A DNA stretch of 64,000 nt from Argyresthia goedartella. Taxonomy: Eukaryota > Arthropoda > Insecta > Lepidoptera > Argyresthiidae. The DNA lies in NCBI GenBank assembly GCA_949825045.1, contig OX463829.1, positions 29,947,715-30,011,714 of the forward strand. Direction: 5' to 3'. Below the pieces are notes generated by a model. The model did not search any database, was not told where the DNA came from, and was given only the letters and a program-made list of their open reading frames with translations. Made by a program: the position numbers and the translations under genes. The number at the start of each line of letters is the position of its first letter. Positions within the stretch are counted from its first letter, which is position 1. Shown here piece by piece: positions 54,598-64,000 of this stretch.

Positions 54598-54725
54598 CTG
54601 CGACACACGACAACAATCAGTTATTGTACATTATTGCACCAAGCAGAAGTCCTTCGCGGCGTCGAGCGATGAGACGCCTGCGACACACGACAACAATCAG
54701 TCATTGGCTGCACCAAGCAGAAACT
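54566..54725. repeat. 80-bp tandem duplication spanning the Vsx 3' splice site
   Basis: GAAGTCCTTCGCGGCGTCGA starts at 54566 and again at 54646. The two copies match through the exon start, splice acceptor and upstream intron (to AACAATCAGT), then vary slightly before the common CACCAAGCAGAA. Confidence 0.93.
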
Positions 54726-54729
54726 AATT

Positions 54730-56040
54730 TATTATGGCAGTGAGTGCTTATTTGGAGTCCGAGCGCTAGCGAGGGCTCTAAAAGGCAAGAGTGCAATATC
54801 AATTACTCTATGCGAGGTGTATTATCTGATTTTCTTTCAACGACTGCTTGGAAAATAGGTGAAACATAAAAGAAGTGGAAGGAAGTAGTTTAAATATTTC
54901 AACTTTCTTAGTGAAAATTTGCTCTGTTTACTTTCCCGCCTTTTAATAAATTTTTTTAAATTTAATTCTTTACGTCCAGTATTTTTTTAAGCCTAGTAAA
55001 ACTCTATATGGCCGCCAGGTTGGCCAACCAAAAACATTGTAAACCTAAGGGATTTCTTTTAGTGACATGTGCCACATGAGTGTGGAAAAAAACAAAAACA
55101 GTGCTGTAAAAGTCTTCCATAGATTTTTCCTGCTCTTAAGCATCAAAATGCCACTTTGTGCTGGACATGTAGTGCAGTTATAGTATAATTGCAGCGTAGT
55201 TGGAAGAAAATTAATGTATTTCTATATAACCTCCGATGACATCGCTGGTATGTTTCTTTATGCCTTACAAATTGCGAATGGTTTGAAATATGGGTGGGAC
55301 TAAATGCAACGGAGTGACGGCTTGCGAAAGGACGAAATATGTTTAAAAGTGGCAGATGAAGATCCAGTCTTCTGCAGCCACTGCTGATCGAAAACCTCAT
55401 CTTGAATCATTTTGCAGCTCTAAGGTAAATCTATCGAACCCGTGCGTATAACAACTCTCATTAATTCATAATTTATAATTTCTTTATTGCACACAGATAA
55501 TTGAAAAAACATGAATATTAAATAATGAACAAAGGCGAGTCTATTCCAGCAAAACAAGCCTTTAAAACTATATAGTAACCCGGTATCTTATGTTTTGAAA
55601 GTGGGGTTTTGTGATCTCAGCCTGGCAACCGGATATTAGTTTTCCCCATATTTTTACAGTTATGCACTACAGCCAACCTAACGGCGAAAGGGAAAGTTAA
55701 ATTCAATGCACTATAGTAAAAATGTTAACATTCCAAAACCAAAATTCCGAATACCTCACTTAAACACAGGTAATTTTAGTAATCGCAATTCCTTTAAAAT
55801 CGACTTGACGGACACAGATCGGAAAGTTAAACAGCGTCACATTGTCGACAGAACAACAAGCCACCCACCACAAACCCAAGGGTCGTGCCGTGTGATTGTG
55901 TGGCACATCATCACCGGACCGCGCCGGGCCGGGCCGGGCCGGGGCGCGTGAATTATTAACTCGCTGGGGACCGTCACCGGCCCCAGGGACGCAGGGAACG
56001 TGTTAAGCGGATCAACTATCGACTAACTTGCTGATTGTTT
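54730..56040. other. Upstream Vsx intron or flank, no exon recognised
   Basis: No frame with Vsx N-terminal motifs was seen. A LINE-type tail remnant (GGCGAGTCTATTCCAGCAAA) lies at 55533-55560 and a CCGGG repeat at 55918-55945. Confidence 0.4.
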
Positions 56041-56070
56041 CTTGCAGGACGACATATTGGGGCTGGTGAG

Positions 56071-56160
56071 TCAAAGTCAAAGTCAATATGCTTAGTAAAC
56101 GTCTTTTTTTCCAGAAGAAGGGCAAAGAAACTCCCACAGATGGATTTTTCGACATGGTGA
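56071..56160 (-). mobile_element. LINE 3' tail fragment (TTTGAC family)
   Basis: AGTCAAAGTCAAAGTCAATA, TGCTTAGTAAACGTC, GAAGGGCAAAGAAACTCCCA match the reversed 22000-22110. Confidence 0.75.
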
Positions 56161-56245
56161 TTTTGAAGTTAGTTGGAATATTTGCTTTTAGAAATTATGA
56201 GATTATAAACCTACTGTAGTGCGGACTAAATTAAGTTAAACATAA

Positions 56246-56335
56246 ACATTTACATATATACACCTACGTTGCTCCTGTCCCCACACTAGGATACGCTGAG
56301 TCGTGGGAAACAGCGACGTCACACACATGTATTAC
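56246..56335 (-). mobile_element. SINE fragment, second family
   Basis: CATTTACATATATACACCTA, CCCCACACTAGGATACGCTG, AGCGACGTCACACACATG; tRNA head missing. Confidence 0.7.
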
Positions 56336-56373
56336 TTTCTTAAAAATTCATAGAACACTTTAATTATGTATAA

Positions 56374-56741
56374 GTCACCGTAAAATTGTCAAAACCGTTA
56401 GTTGATAAACTAACGATTTTTCCTCTCGTCAATATCGACAGATAGTAAATTGTAGCGTACTGCTAACTATATGACGCGTTAGTTGATAAAGTAATGGTTA
56501 AAACCTTAAAATAGTAAACTGGTTTAAACCTGCATTGCTAACGAAATATCAGGGCAGACTGAGGTGAAGACTAGAGGGGGTGAGCGCAGCAAGCCCCCGA
56601 ATAGTCTTCGTGTTAGGTTGACATGTAAGAACAAAATAAACGTAAATTCTAAAACCTGTCAGTCTGGTTTACTATCTGTCGATAGTTGATCAACTTACGC
56701 GTTAGTTTATCAACTAATGGTTTTGACTATCTTACGGTGAC
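56374..56741. mobile_element. Full-length 368-bp MITE with ~42-bp terminal inverted repeats
   Basis: The left end GTCACCGTAAAATTGTCAAA continues ACCGTTAGTTGATAAACTAA. The right end is its reverse complement (TTAGTTTATCAACTAATGGT, TTTGACTATCTTACGGTGAC) with few mismatches. Additional inner inverted repeats (ATCGACAGATAGTAAA / TTTACTATCTGTCGAT; GTTAGTTGAT) allow an extensive foldback. No open frame. Flanks ATGTATAA / ATATATAT agree at 6 of 8 positions, so an 8-bp target duplication is possible but not convincing in AT-rich DNA. Confidence 0.88.
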
Positions 56742-56994
56742 ATATATATTGAATTATGAGCAAACCCGTCTCCGACCAACATACCTATCATAGATAGTCT
56801 TTTAGTATTTTCGATTTTTCTCATAATTCAAACGAGTTTGCGTAATGGTTGAGTAAATAACCCACAAAAAATACGCTCGACCTTCCTAGCACTACTTAAA
56901 ATGGCAATTCGTCAAACCGTTGTAAAACTCGAAAAGCTATATAAAACAAAACGAACGCACCAAAATCTTCAAGATTTATGACGAGCCGTCAACC

Positions 56995-57080
56995 TCTATC
57001 GTGTAGGGGGCGCGGGGGCGGCGGCGGGGGCGGCGGGGCACCCCCCTCCCCCTCGGGGGTGAGGCGCGGGGGCCGGGTAA
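56995..57080. repeat. G-rich low-complexity tract
   Basis: Runs of GGGGGCG / GGCGGCGG alternating with CCCCC. Potential G-quadruplex former on the plus strand. The 73-codon frame over it is compositionally biased. Confidence 0.8.
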
Positions 57081-57277
57081 TTGAATTTAGCGCCAATGAA
57101 TACAGGATGTTTTATTTAAACGCGCATGGTCGGGAAATGTGGAGCCACGCACACATTGTGTCATGTTATGTTGGGTCTGGTTTAGATTACGACTTTTAAA
57201 AGTGAGACGGAGTTGTAGAAGTGTTCAGCTGATTCTTTTCTACACCCATTTTTCATTTGTTTTCCTGCCTTAATTTC

Positions 57278-57535
57278 GACGACCCGAATGGCCGAGTCGG
57301 CAGTGACCCTGCCTACGAAGCCAAGGGTCCCGGGTTCGCGTCCCGGTTGGGGCAAATATTTGATGAGAACGGATGTTTGTACTCTAGTCATGGTTGTGAA
57401 TCTATCTAAGCATAATATTTATCCATATAAGTATGCGTATCGTTGTCTAGTACCCAAGATACAGGGAATCCTAGTTTGGGGCTAGATCAATGTGTGTAAA
57501 TAGTGTCCAAGGTATTATTATTATTATTATTATAT
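57278..57535 (+). mobile_element. tRNA-derived SINE
   Basis: GACGACCCGAATGGCCGAGT head, B box GGTTCGCGTCC, body GATGAGAACGGATGTTTGTA and TAGTTTGGGGCTAGATCAAT, ATT-repeat end near 57515-57530. Same family as 27621-27870. Confidence 0.87.
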
Positions 57536-57684
57536 GGCCTGTTTAAGAAGTCTGTCATTTCACATACAAAATTATCTGTTTTATGGGGCCCGGAAGTTCT
57601 TGAAACAGCCTCTACGTCTCCTAGTTTCAGGACCCATGAAAGAAAGTGATATTTGTACTTTTCCCGCAAAAAATTTAAGACCTA

Positions 57685-57740
57685 CCTTAACAGAAAAGTG
57701 GCGTTAGCTAACGCCGGTGGTATTCAAGAGGTTAATAGAT
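57685..57740. repeat. Short dispersed repeat with GTTAGCTAAC core, copy 2
   Basis: GAAAAGTGGCGTTAGCTAAC followed by GCCGGTGGTATTCAAG, the reverse complement of 30885-30935. Confidence 0.55.
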
Positions 57741-58512
57741 TTTCTCTTGTACCTTTCCTCTGCAGATTTGTGCACTCTCACTTTCTAACTAGGGCTTATT
57801 TCTTTTCAGTTTTTTTTAACCTTTAACTCCTTCGTTAGCCCGACGCAATAGTACATTTCTTACGAGTTCGCAAAGGTTTATATTTACGAACTGAGAAGTT
57901 TACGGCACGAGAGTCGCAGCGAGGTTCGTAAAGAAGCCTTATCGAACAAGTTACGAATAGTATTTTTCCGCCTGAGAACCCAAAATCAAGCGGCAAAGGT
58001 GCTATTTTGAGGTAAGAAGGCGGAAAAGAGTTTAAATTATTTAAGTTAAGTTTTTCAAATTAGTCAAGTACAGATTATCAAAGTCAAAGGCATAAATTTG
58101 CAAATGTTCAGGATGTTATGTACAATTGTTGAACTTAACTATATTTTATCCTATGAGGATGTGCAAATTATTTAATATTTATAACAATATAGTAAAACTA
58201 CATATAATATTACAATTACGAAGAGCCCTAAGAGACGAATATACGTTTATTTTCATTGTTTATTAGAATGGATGTCAATTTAATTTAGAATTAATTTAAA
58301 AAAAACAAATATTTTATTTGTCAAACATAGGTTTAGGTTGTTACAGTCGGTGAAGATCGCTATGTTTCGCCGTAAGGCATACAAATATTTTATAGTAAGA
58401 ATAAAGTGCATGCAACATCATTAAATCATTTTCTATGACAAATCACCCCTGTATTTTGAATTAAGTATAAGTCAGTACCTACCTGTAATTACATGTATAT
58501 TTATTATCACTA

Positions 58513-61404
58513 TTATATTGTTGGATCATTTATGTATTCATTTATTGTATAATATGTCTTATTGATAAGTAATTTTCTCAATTCCTTCCTAAATAGTATT
58601 ACATGTTCTATATTGCGCACAGTATCTGGTAGCTTGTTATAAACAATAGGTGCCATGCCATAGATATTATTTTTAAATAAAGCAGTATTATGTTGTAGCA
58701 TATGAATTTTAGATTTATGACGTTTACTTAAATAATTATCAAATAGATTAGAATTTGTTTTGACAAAACTAGCTACCTCGTAAATATATAATGATGAAAC
58801 GTCAAAATATTTAGCCTCTTGAAATGAGGCTTACAACTATCTCTGCGACGTAAGCCACATATAGACCTTACACACCTTTTTTGAGCTACGAGGACTTTTT
58901 CTTTTCCTACCCCGTTACCCCAGAACATTATTCCAAATCGCAGAATGGAGTCTACGTATCCATTGTAAGCTAATAATACTGAATCTTTAGCGACCGTTTT
59001 CGAAAGTTTGTACAAAGCATATGAAAATTTATGTAGCTTTTTACATGTGGTTTCAATTTGTGTTTTCCATTGAAGATTGCTATCAATGTCTATTCCTAAA
59101 AATTTTGTGACCTCTGTTTGTTCAACTTTTTTGCCATCGTGGTTAATGTCCATATTATTAGTAGTATTTTGATTATTTTGAAAGATCATTATTTTAGTTT
59201 TGTCAATATTTAAAACTAGATTATTACTGTCAAGCCATTGAATAATTGTATGAAGAGTAGTATTGATTTCATTTTCAAAGTCATTTGGGTCCTCGCAAGA
59301 AATAATTACCGTACTATCATCCGCAAATAGCACCATTGGATGATGAACAACTTTCGGTAAGTCATTTATGTATGCTAAAAATAGTAACGGCCCCATGACA
59401 CTACCTTGAGGTACACCGCGCTTTGATTCTCTCGGGTCTGAGACGTAATCCTGTTCAGTTTTAGATTTTATGCATATTTTGTTTATTTGTGTTATTTGTT
59501 GCCGTTTTTCTAGGTAAGATTTTACAAGATCTATTGCGTTACCTCTTATGCCGTATTTAAGAAGTTTATTCAAAAGAATGTCGTGGCTCACAAAATCAAA
59601 GGCTTAAGTCATGTCCATAAAAATGGCTACCACGGGATTCCTTTTATCAACATTTGCTAATATGTTTGCAAGAAAAACATAAATTGCCATGTTTATTGTT
59701 TTATTGTTTCTAAACCCTTTTTGTTCTGGAGCAAACAGATTATTTATTTCGAAGTAAGTATATATATTCCGATATATTACCTTTTCGAAAATTTTTGCGA
59801 TAACTGGGATTAGTGTAACAGGTCTATAATTATTCATATTTTGTTTGTCTTGTTTTTTAAACAGGGGTTTTACTACTCCGATTTTTAATTCCCTTGGAAA
59901 TTTACCGTACTCCATACATTTATTAATTATATGGCATAGAATTGGAGAAACTATAATTACTACATACTTAATGACCTTAGTGTTTATCTCATCGTATCCT
60001 GCGCTATTTGTATTTTTAATGATTTAATTGTTTGAGAGATGTCAAAATGTGTCACTGGATTCAAAAATATAGATTTACAATTATTCTTTATATTAGATGT
60101 CAAATTTGAATTATTAATCGAATTATTTGATAAGTCATTTGTAAGGTCAATAAAAAGTTATTAAATGATTCTGCAATGTCCGTTGGTTCCGTTATCGCTA
60201 TACCATCTTTAACAATTTTTTCAATGTATTCTTTTGGTGTGTTTATTTGGGATTTTTTTATAATATTCCACGTTTCTTTGCATTTATTTTCTGCCATATT
60301 TATTCTATAGGTATTTTGCGATCTTTGTGTTAGATAAATTACATTTTTTAATCGTTTTGCATAAGCTTTAAATTTGTGTTTATTTCCTTCATTATGACAT
60401 CTTCTATATTGCCACAGTAATTCTCGTTTTTTCTTACAAAATAGTCTAATTCCCTTCGATATCCAGTTTTGCTTACGTAATAAAGATATTTTTACTTTTG
60501 TTACTGGGAAACATAATTTATAGAGCAGAATGAACATATCATAAAAACTCGTAAATGCATATTTTGGGTCTTCCGATTTATAAACTTCGTCAAAAGACAA
60601 AGAGTTCAGATGTTTCGCAAACTTTTTCATGTTTTCTGGGCTGTAGTCACGTTTTTTGATGTACCAGTGTTTCAGGACATAATATTTTTTCACTGGACAC
60701 TGTAAGATTTGCGCGGAGTGGTCTGATAAACCAAATTCTATGACCTCACTTGTGCATCCTCGTATATTGTGGACTATGTTGTCAAGACAAGTGCCGCTCG
60801 CGGGTCTTGTCGGTTGTTTGATTTCTATTTTTAAGTTATAGCTCATTGTTAAGTGTTCGAATCGTAAACTGTTCTTTGTTCTTTTAAGTAGGTCATTATT
60901 AAAATCTCCGCATAGTATAAGTTTGAAGTTCTTATCATATAGAAAATCGTGAAGCATGTCATTGAGGGAACAAAAAAATATTTCAAAAGTTTTATTATCG
61001 TATAAAGGGACTCTATAGATGCATATTACAATAATTTTATGCTCGGTTATTTCGATACCACTGCACTCAAAGACATTTGGCACGTTATACTTTTTTATTT
61101 CTATAATTTCTCTAAAACTATGAATGTTTTTCAGTAAAATGCATGCTCCACCATTACGTTTGTTCCTATTAAAACAAGACGCTAGTGTGAAGTTTGGGAT
61201 GTTTAGTAGGTTCCAGTCGCTTTCTAACATGTTATTTTCTGTTGCACAGATTACATCAATATCCTTCCCGTTAGTTTTTAATTCTTCAAGATGAGCCATT
61301 AGTTCATCCGAATTTGTGATTAACCCATTTATATTTTGATGCATCACATATATACTATTATACACGAAAAAAATCCTTTTTACCAACATTATAATTGTCA
61401 ACAT
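58513..61404 (-). pseudogene. ORF2 of the CR1-like LINE: APE endonuclease and reverse transcriptase
   Basis: Endonuclease motifs: HQNINGL, a catalytic-type ATENNML, GDFNND and the terminal SDHSA (61404 to ~60690). After an RT-N-terminal region (~60500-60150) the RT blocks follow: NNYRPVTLIPVIAKIFEKVI, EQKGFRNNKTI, AFDFVSHDIL, KRGVPQGSVMGPLLF-LAYINDLP, the catalytic FADDSTVI and FLGIDIDSNLQW. The C-terminal AQKRCVRSICGLRRRDSC precedes AYIYNKLPDT-type motifs (IVYNKLPDTVR). Lesions: 1-base deletions near 60157 and 60016, stop TAA at 59604-59606 directly before AFDF, frameshift near 58799. An intact protein would nick the target and copy the RNA there. Confidence 0.93.
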
Positions 61405-62143
61405 TTATGACCTTTCCATTATCAGTTTTATCATTTATGTTATTATTACATCTTTCTATTATCTCATTCACGTTTGCATCTGTAAAATCAGTTTGCGTTG
61501 ATTGTTCTGACTTTGTGTGACATTTTACATTTGAATTACATTTTGTCATTTTTATTTTGGATCCTACACTTAGGATTTCACTTAATATTGATCGGCACAA
61601 TTTTAAATTTAACAAACATTTTATGGCTTGCCCTAAATTGGTGATAATTCATATAGATGAATGACATATTTTCGTGTTGGCTACTTATAAACCTCATTTC
61701 ATAATTTAACTTCCTAGTGCTCAAGTACCTATTGTGTGGAATTTCACAGGTAATGATGTTCGTTTTTTTGCCGCATTTATCCAGCATTGAAGTCCAAATT
61801 GGAATCTGTATGGATTTGTGTCATTTGTTCCTCCCAGCAGAATGACGTAGTCTTCTTCGGTCATCTTTAGAACTTCTTCTCTTTCTGATTTTAGAACATC
61901 TTCCAGTGTTGCACCAGGTTTACTAAAGCAGGTAACTAGGTAGTTTTGCCCAACCAGTTCCTGCAGTAGATCCCGAAGATTTCGTCCTTGTTGGTCCGCT
62001 AAAATAAGAATCTTTCCCTTTGCCGGTTTAGTGATGTTATTTGTTTCTATTTTCGCTGATGTCTTTGTACTAAAAAATATCTTTTCTTGTGTTTCAATTT
62101 CATTTTCTTGCTTCTTTGTCAGCTCTTCGAATGATTTTTCCAA
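61358..62143 (-). pseudogene. ORF1 of the CR1-like LINE with SGNH-hydrolase (esterase) domain
   Basis: The frame at 62143-61721 opens with a Glu/Lys-rich, coiled-coil-like start and GKILILADQQGRNLRDLL (block I of the SGNH fold, with Asp and Gln in the usual Asp-Ser position). VILLGGTNDTNPY follows, which contains the GxND block. A frameshift near 61770 leads to PHNRYLSTRKLNYEMRFIS, and another near 61615 to LLNLKLCRSILSEI and an acidic tail ending at 61358. Esterase-like ORF1 proteins are known from CR1/L2-clade LINEs. The canonical nucleophilic Ser of block I is not evident, so enzymatic activity is doubtful. Confidence 0.75.
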
Positions 62144-62150
62144 TACATTT

Positions 62151-64000
62151 CAGACAGACTGTGTATTTTCTGTTAAGGCCACGTGTTAAACTCAGTTGGA
62201 TTGGTTTATTTATAGTTATGTAGGTTGGTTTAAATGGAAATGGCATTGAGAACCTCCTTGGTGTTTTTGTGCTTCCATTTAGTAGGCCTGTACTGGGAAC
62301 TTTCTTAAAGTTCTCGATCGTCTCTTAATAATTAATAATATGTCTCGACTGGTTGTTGGACGCATGAACATTGCATTTCATTTGCTTATTTGAGTGTTAT
62401 TTGCTTATTTGAGTGTTGCCATTTTCGAATATTTGGTTAATATAAAAATCATTAAAAGACTCTCTTCTTTAGGATAATTATATTTATTGAGTTATATATT
62501 ATTTGCCATATCATTCTCGATTTATTTTATGATGTCAATATTTGATAATTCTTTTTTGATGTTTTGTTAAATTTATTATTTGTTACAATTTTTTTAAATA
62601 TATTTTAATGTTAGTTAATTTCTATTATTCCATAGTTTGCGTTTTGAACAAAGTTTGATCCCTCGTGATTACCACTTTGTTTGTTTTTTTCGTAGAATTT
62701 TGAATTCTGATGTGTGGAAAACACTGGTCGTGGAACAATTTAATTAGGTCGTGAAATTGGTTGACAGCTTCATTTGCGTTACAGCATGAGTAGATGTAAT
62801 GAAATGTTAGGCTAGATAAGCAATATTATCATTCATATAAAAGGTATAATAAAAACGAATACTGCATTAAACGCGTTATGAATTATTTCAGATTTTGATC
62901 ATTTTAATTTTTCATTAAATTATGCTCTTGCCTTTTTGCGATACGACCTGGCAGCTATGTGCACATGCGCTGTAGTAGGTATGTTGAACGCGCATGTATT
63001 AAAATAAGCCCGCAATTTACTAATTCCTTTTTAGTTATATATCTTTGTATGTCATCGCACAAATCATAATATAACGTTTAATTATACACGTGCGTCGAGA
63101 TTTTCTGACTAGTGTGGAATATGCTCGGATATCTTCGGATATCACCTAATTTCCGCATTTGTTATTTTATTACCTTTCTTGGCCACGGAGCCTCACATCG
63201 TTCCCATACACGGTCGCTGTGCCTCAGTTGTGCCCATGAATTCACTCTCAAGTCTTTTTACTTTTATAAAATTTTCCTTCCCATATGTTCGCTGCAGTGT
63301 CCACACATCGCCATAGCAACGGGTCGGTGTGTCGGATTGTCCCGACTGCCGCTAATCAATTGGTCACACTAGGGAACACTCGCAACAAAAGGGGTAGACA
63401 GTGCGATGTGATGTGCTGTGTAATGTGGCTTGTTTTATTACTTTTCGCTAGATTAATTAATTGCGTTGTTGGCTCTATTGATTTTTGTGTCGTGTGTACT
63501 TTTAATCACCTATTGCAGGAAAAAAAGTGCTAGGATATCGAAAGAAAATTATTCTGTGGTTAATTAATAGTAATAAAGAGTTTCTACTAAGCTAAATAAA
63601 AATGTCCGCAGGAAGTTTATGCCGAAAAAATAATTTGTGAGTAAATTACTCCCGTACCGAGTTACCACAAAACATATTAAACAGCGTTTAACCTCAAAAC
63701 AAACGTCAAATCCCATACGTTTTTGTTTTTAAACAAGTTTTAAACAGTAGTTTATTTTTTATGTTTCGACTATCGATTTTATAGTGCGAATACTGAATCA
63801 TTAAATGTGATGGAATCTCACGCTTTATCTGTTTTTTTTTTAAACTCTTTGTTATTTAAGTATTATTTTATTTCGATGCCAAACATAATAATATTGTAGA
63901 TTTAACTCAAACTTCTATTTAAACTCAAAAACTCCTAAATCCGTGCAAAGTCTTGAAGGAAACCTGCGACATCACATCATCCATTGCTGGCTCGACACTA
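62151..64000. other. AT-rich non-coding DNA
   Basis: Contains a 19-bp tandem duplication (ATTTGCTTATTTGAGTGTT, 62381-62418). Plus-strand frames at 63112-63372 and 63285-63533 overlap each other and have no recognisable motif. No exon of Vsx was seen. Confidence 0.45.

Larger units (their letters stand above)
58303..62150 (-). mobile_element. Nearly full-length CR1-like LINE, inactivated
   Basis: On the minus strand the order is ORF1 (62143-61358), ORF2 with endonuclease and reverse transcriptase (61404-58513), and a 3' UTR. The UTR contains CACCGACTGTAACAACCTAA and ends near GTTTGACAAATAAAATATTT at about 58303. The 5' UTR boundary is not visible. Inactivating lesions are few and mostly single-base: two frameshifts in ORF1, two homopolymer deletions and one nonsense codon in ORF2, and one frameshift near its end. 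It lies in the same orientation as Vsx. Confidence 0.9.

Noticed and set aside
53875..54606. 243-codon proline-rich minus-strand frame (NADTGTYPPPLLT repeats)
   Set aside because: It crosses a splice junction of the Vsx exon in a different frame from VSSLDAAKDFTV and continues through the intronic minisatellite.

Overview
The window is eukaryotic nuclear DNA, AT-rich and very repeat-dense, almost certainly from a lepidopteran insect (inferred from moth/butterfly-type SINE heads and tails, short elements carrying GTCC/GTCT microsatellites, CR1/Jockey-group LINEs, and no bacterial gene organisation). Only one host gene is recognisable: a visual-system homeobox (Vsx/Chx10) gene on the minus strand. 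Two of its exons are visible, 54507-54597 (lysine-rich stretch ending in RRH) and 50491-50617 (homeodomain residues ~5-46). They are separated by a 3.9 kb intron; the rest of the gene was not found and probably lies outside the window. The 5' splice site of the first exon is the edge of a ~1.7 kb minisatellite in which the donor sequence recurs about 45 times, and the 3' splice site of the same exon lies in an 80-bp tandem duplication.

Layout: 1-7.2 kb, LINE/SINE remnants, microsatellites and a 68-bp palindrome. 7.2-10.2 kb, a 41-bp satellite (~71 copies) seeded by a hairpin. 11.2-12.1 kb, a LINE reverse-transcriptase fragment. 12.5-15.5 kb, two copies of a LINE 5' half that encodes an OTU-type cysteine protease, the second running into an APE-type endonuclease. 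15.5-21.05 kb, an antisense LINE 3' end split by a Ty3/gypsy LTR retrotransposon (15763-20830, ATAT target duplication) whose LTRs carry heat-shock-element-like motifs. 21.1-22.1 kb, a LINE 3' end with a MITE inside it. 22-36 kb, intergenic or intronic DNA with MITEs, SINEs and palindromes. 36.7-40.2 kb, a 110-bp satellite derived from a dispersed repeat, and a partly duplicated composite block. 41.35-42.1 kb, a perfectly homogeneous 84-bp array abutting a MITE. 43-50 kb, SINE, LINE and MITE copies and a 21-bp minisatellite. 50.5-54.7 kb, the Vsx exons and their repeat-filled intron. 56-57.5 kb, a full-length 368-bp MITE and SINEs. 58.3-62.15 kb, a nearly full-length, broken CR1-like LINE on the minus strand, with an SGNH-hydrolase ORF1 and an endonuclease/RT ORF2. 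62.15-64 kb, AT-rich DNA without recognisable features.

Apart from Vsx, essentially everything protein-like is transposon-derived. None of the autonomous elements is intact in this window. Coordinates of dispersed repeats come from comparing copies by eye and are approximate by tens of bases; family names are inference unless a protein motif is given.
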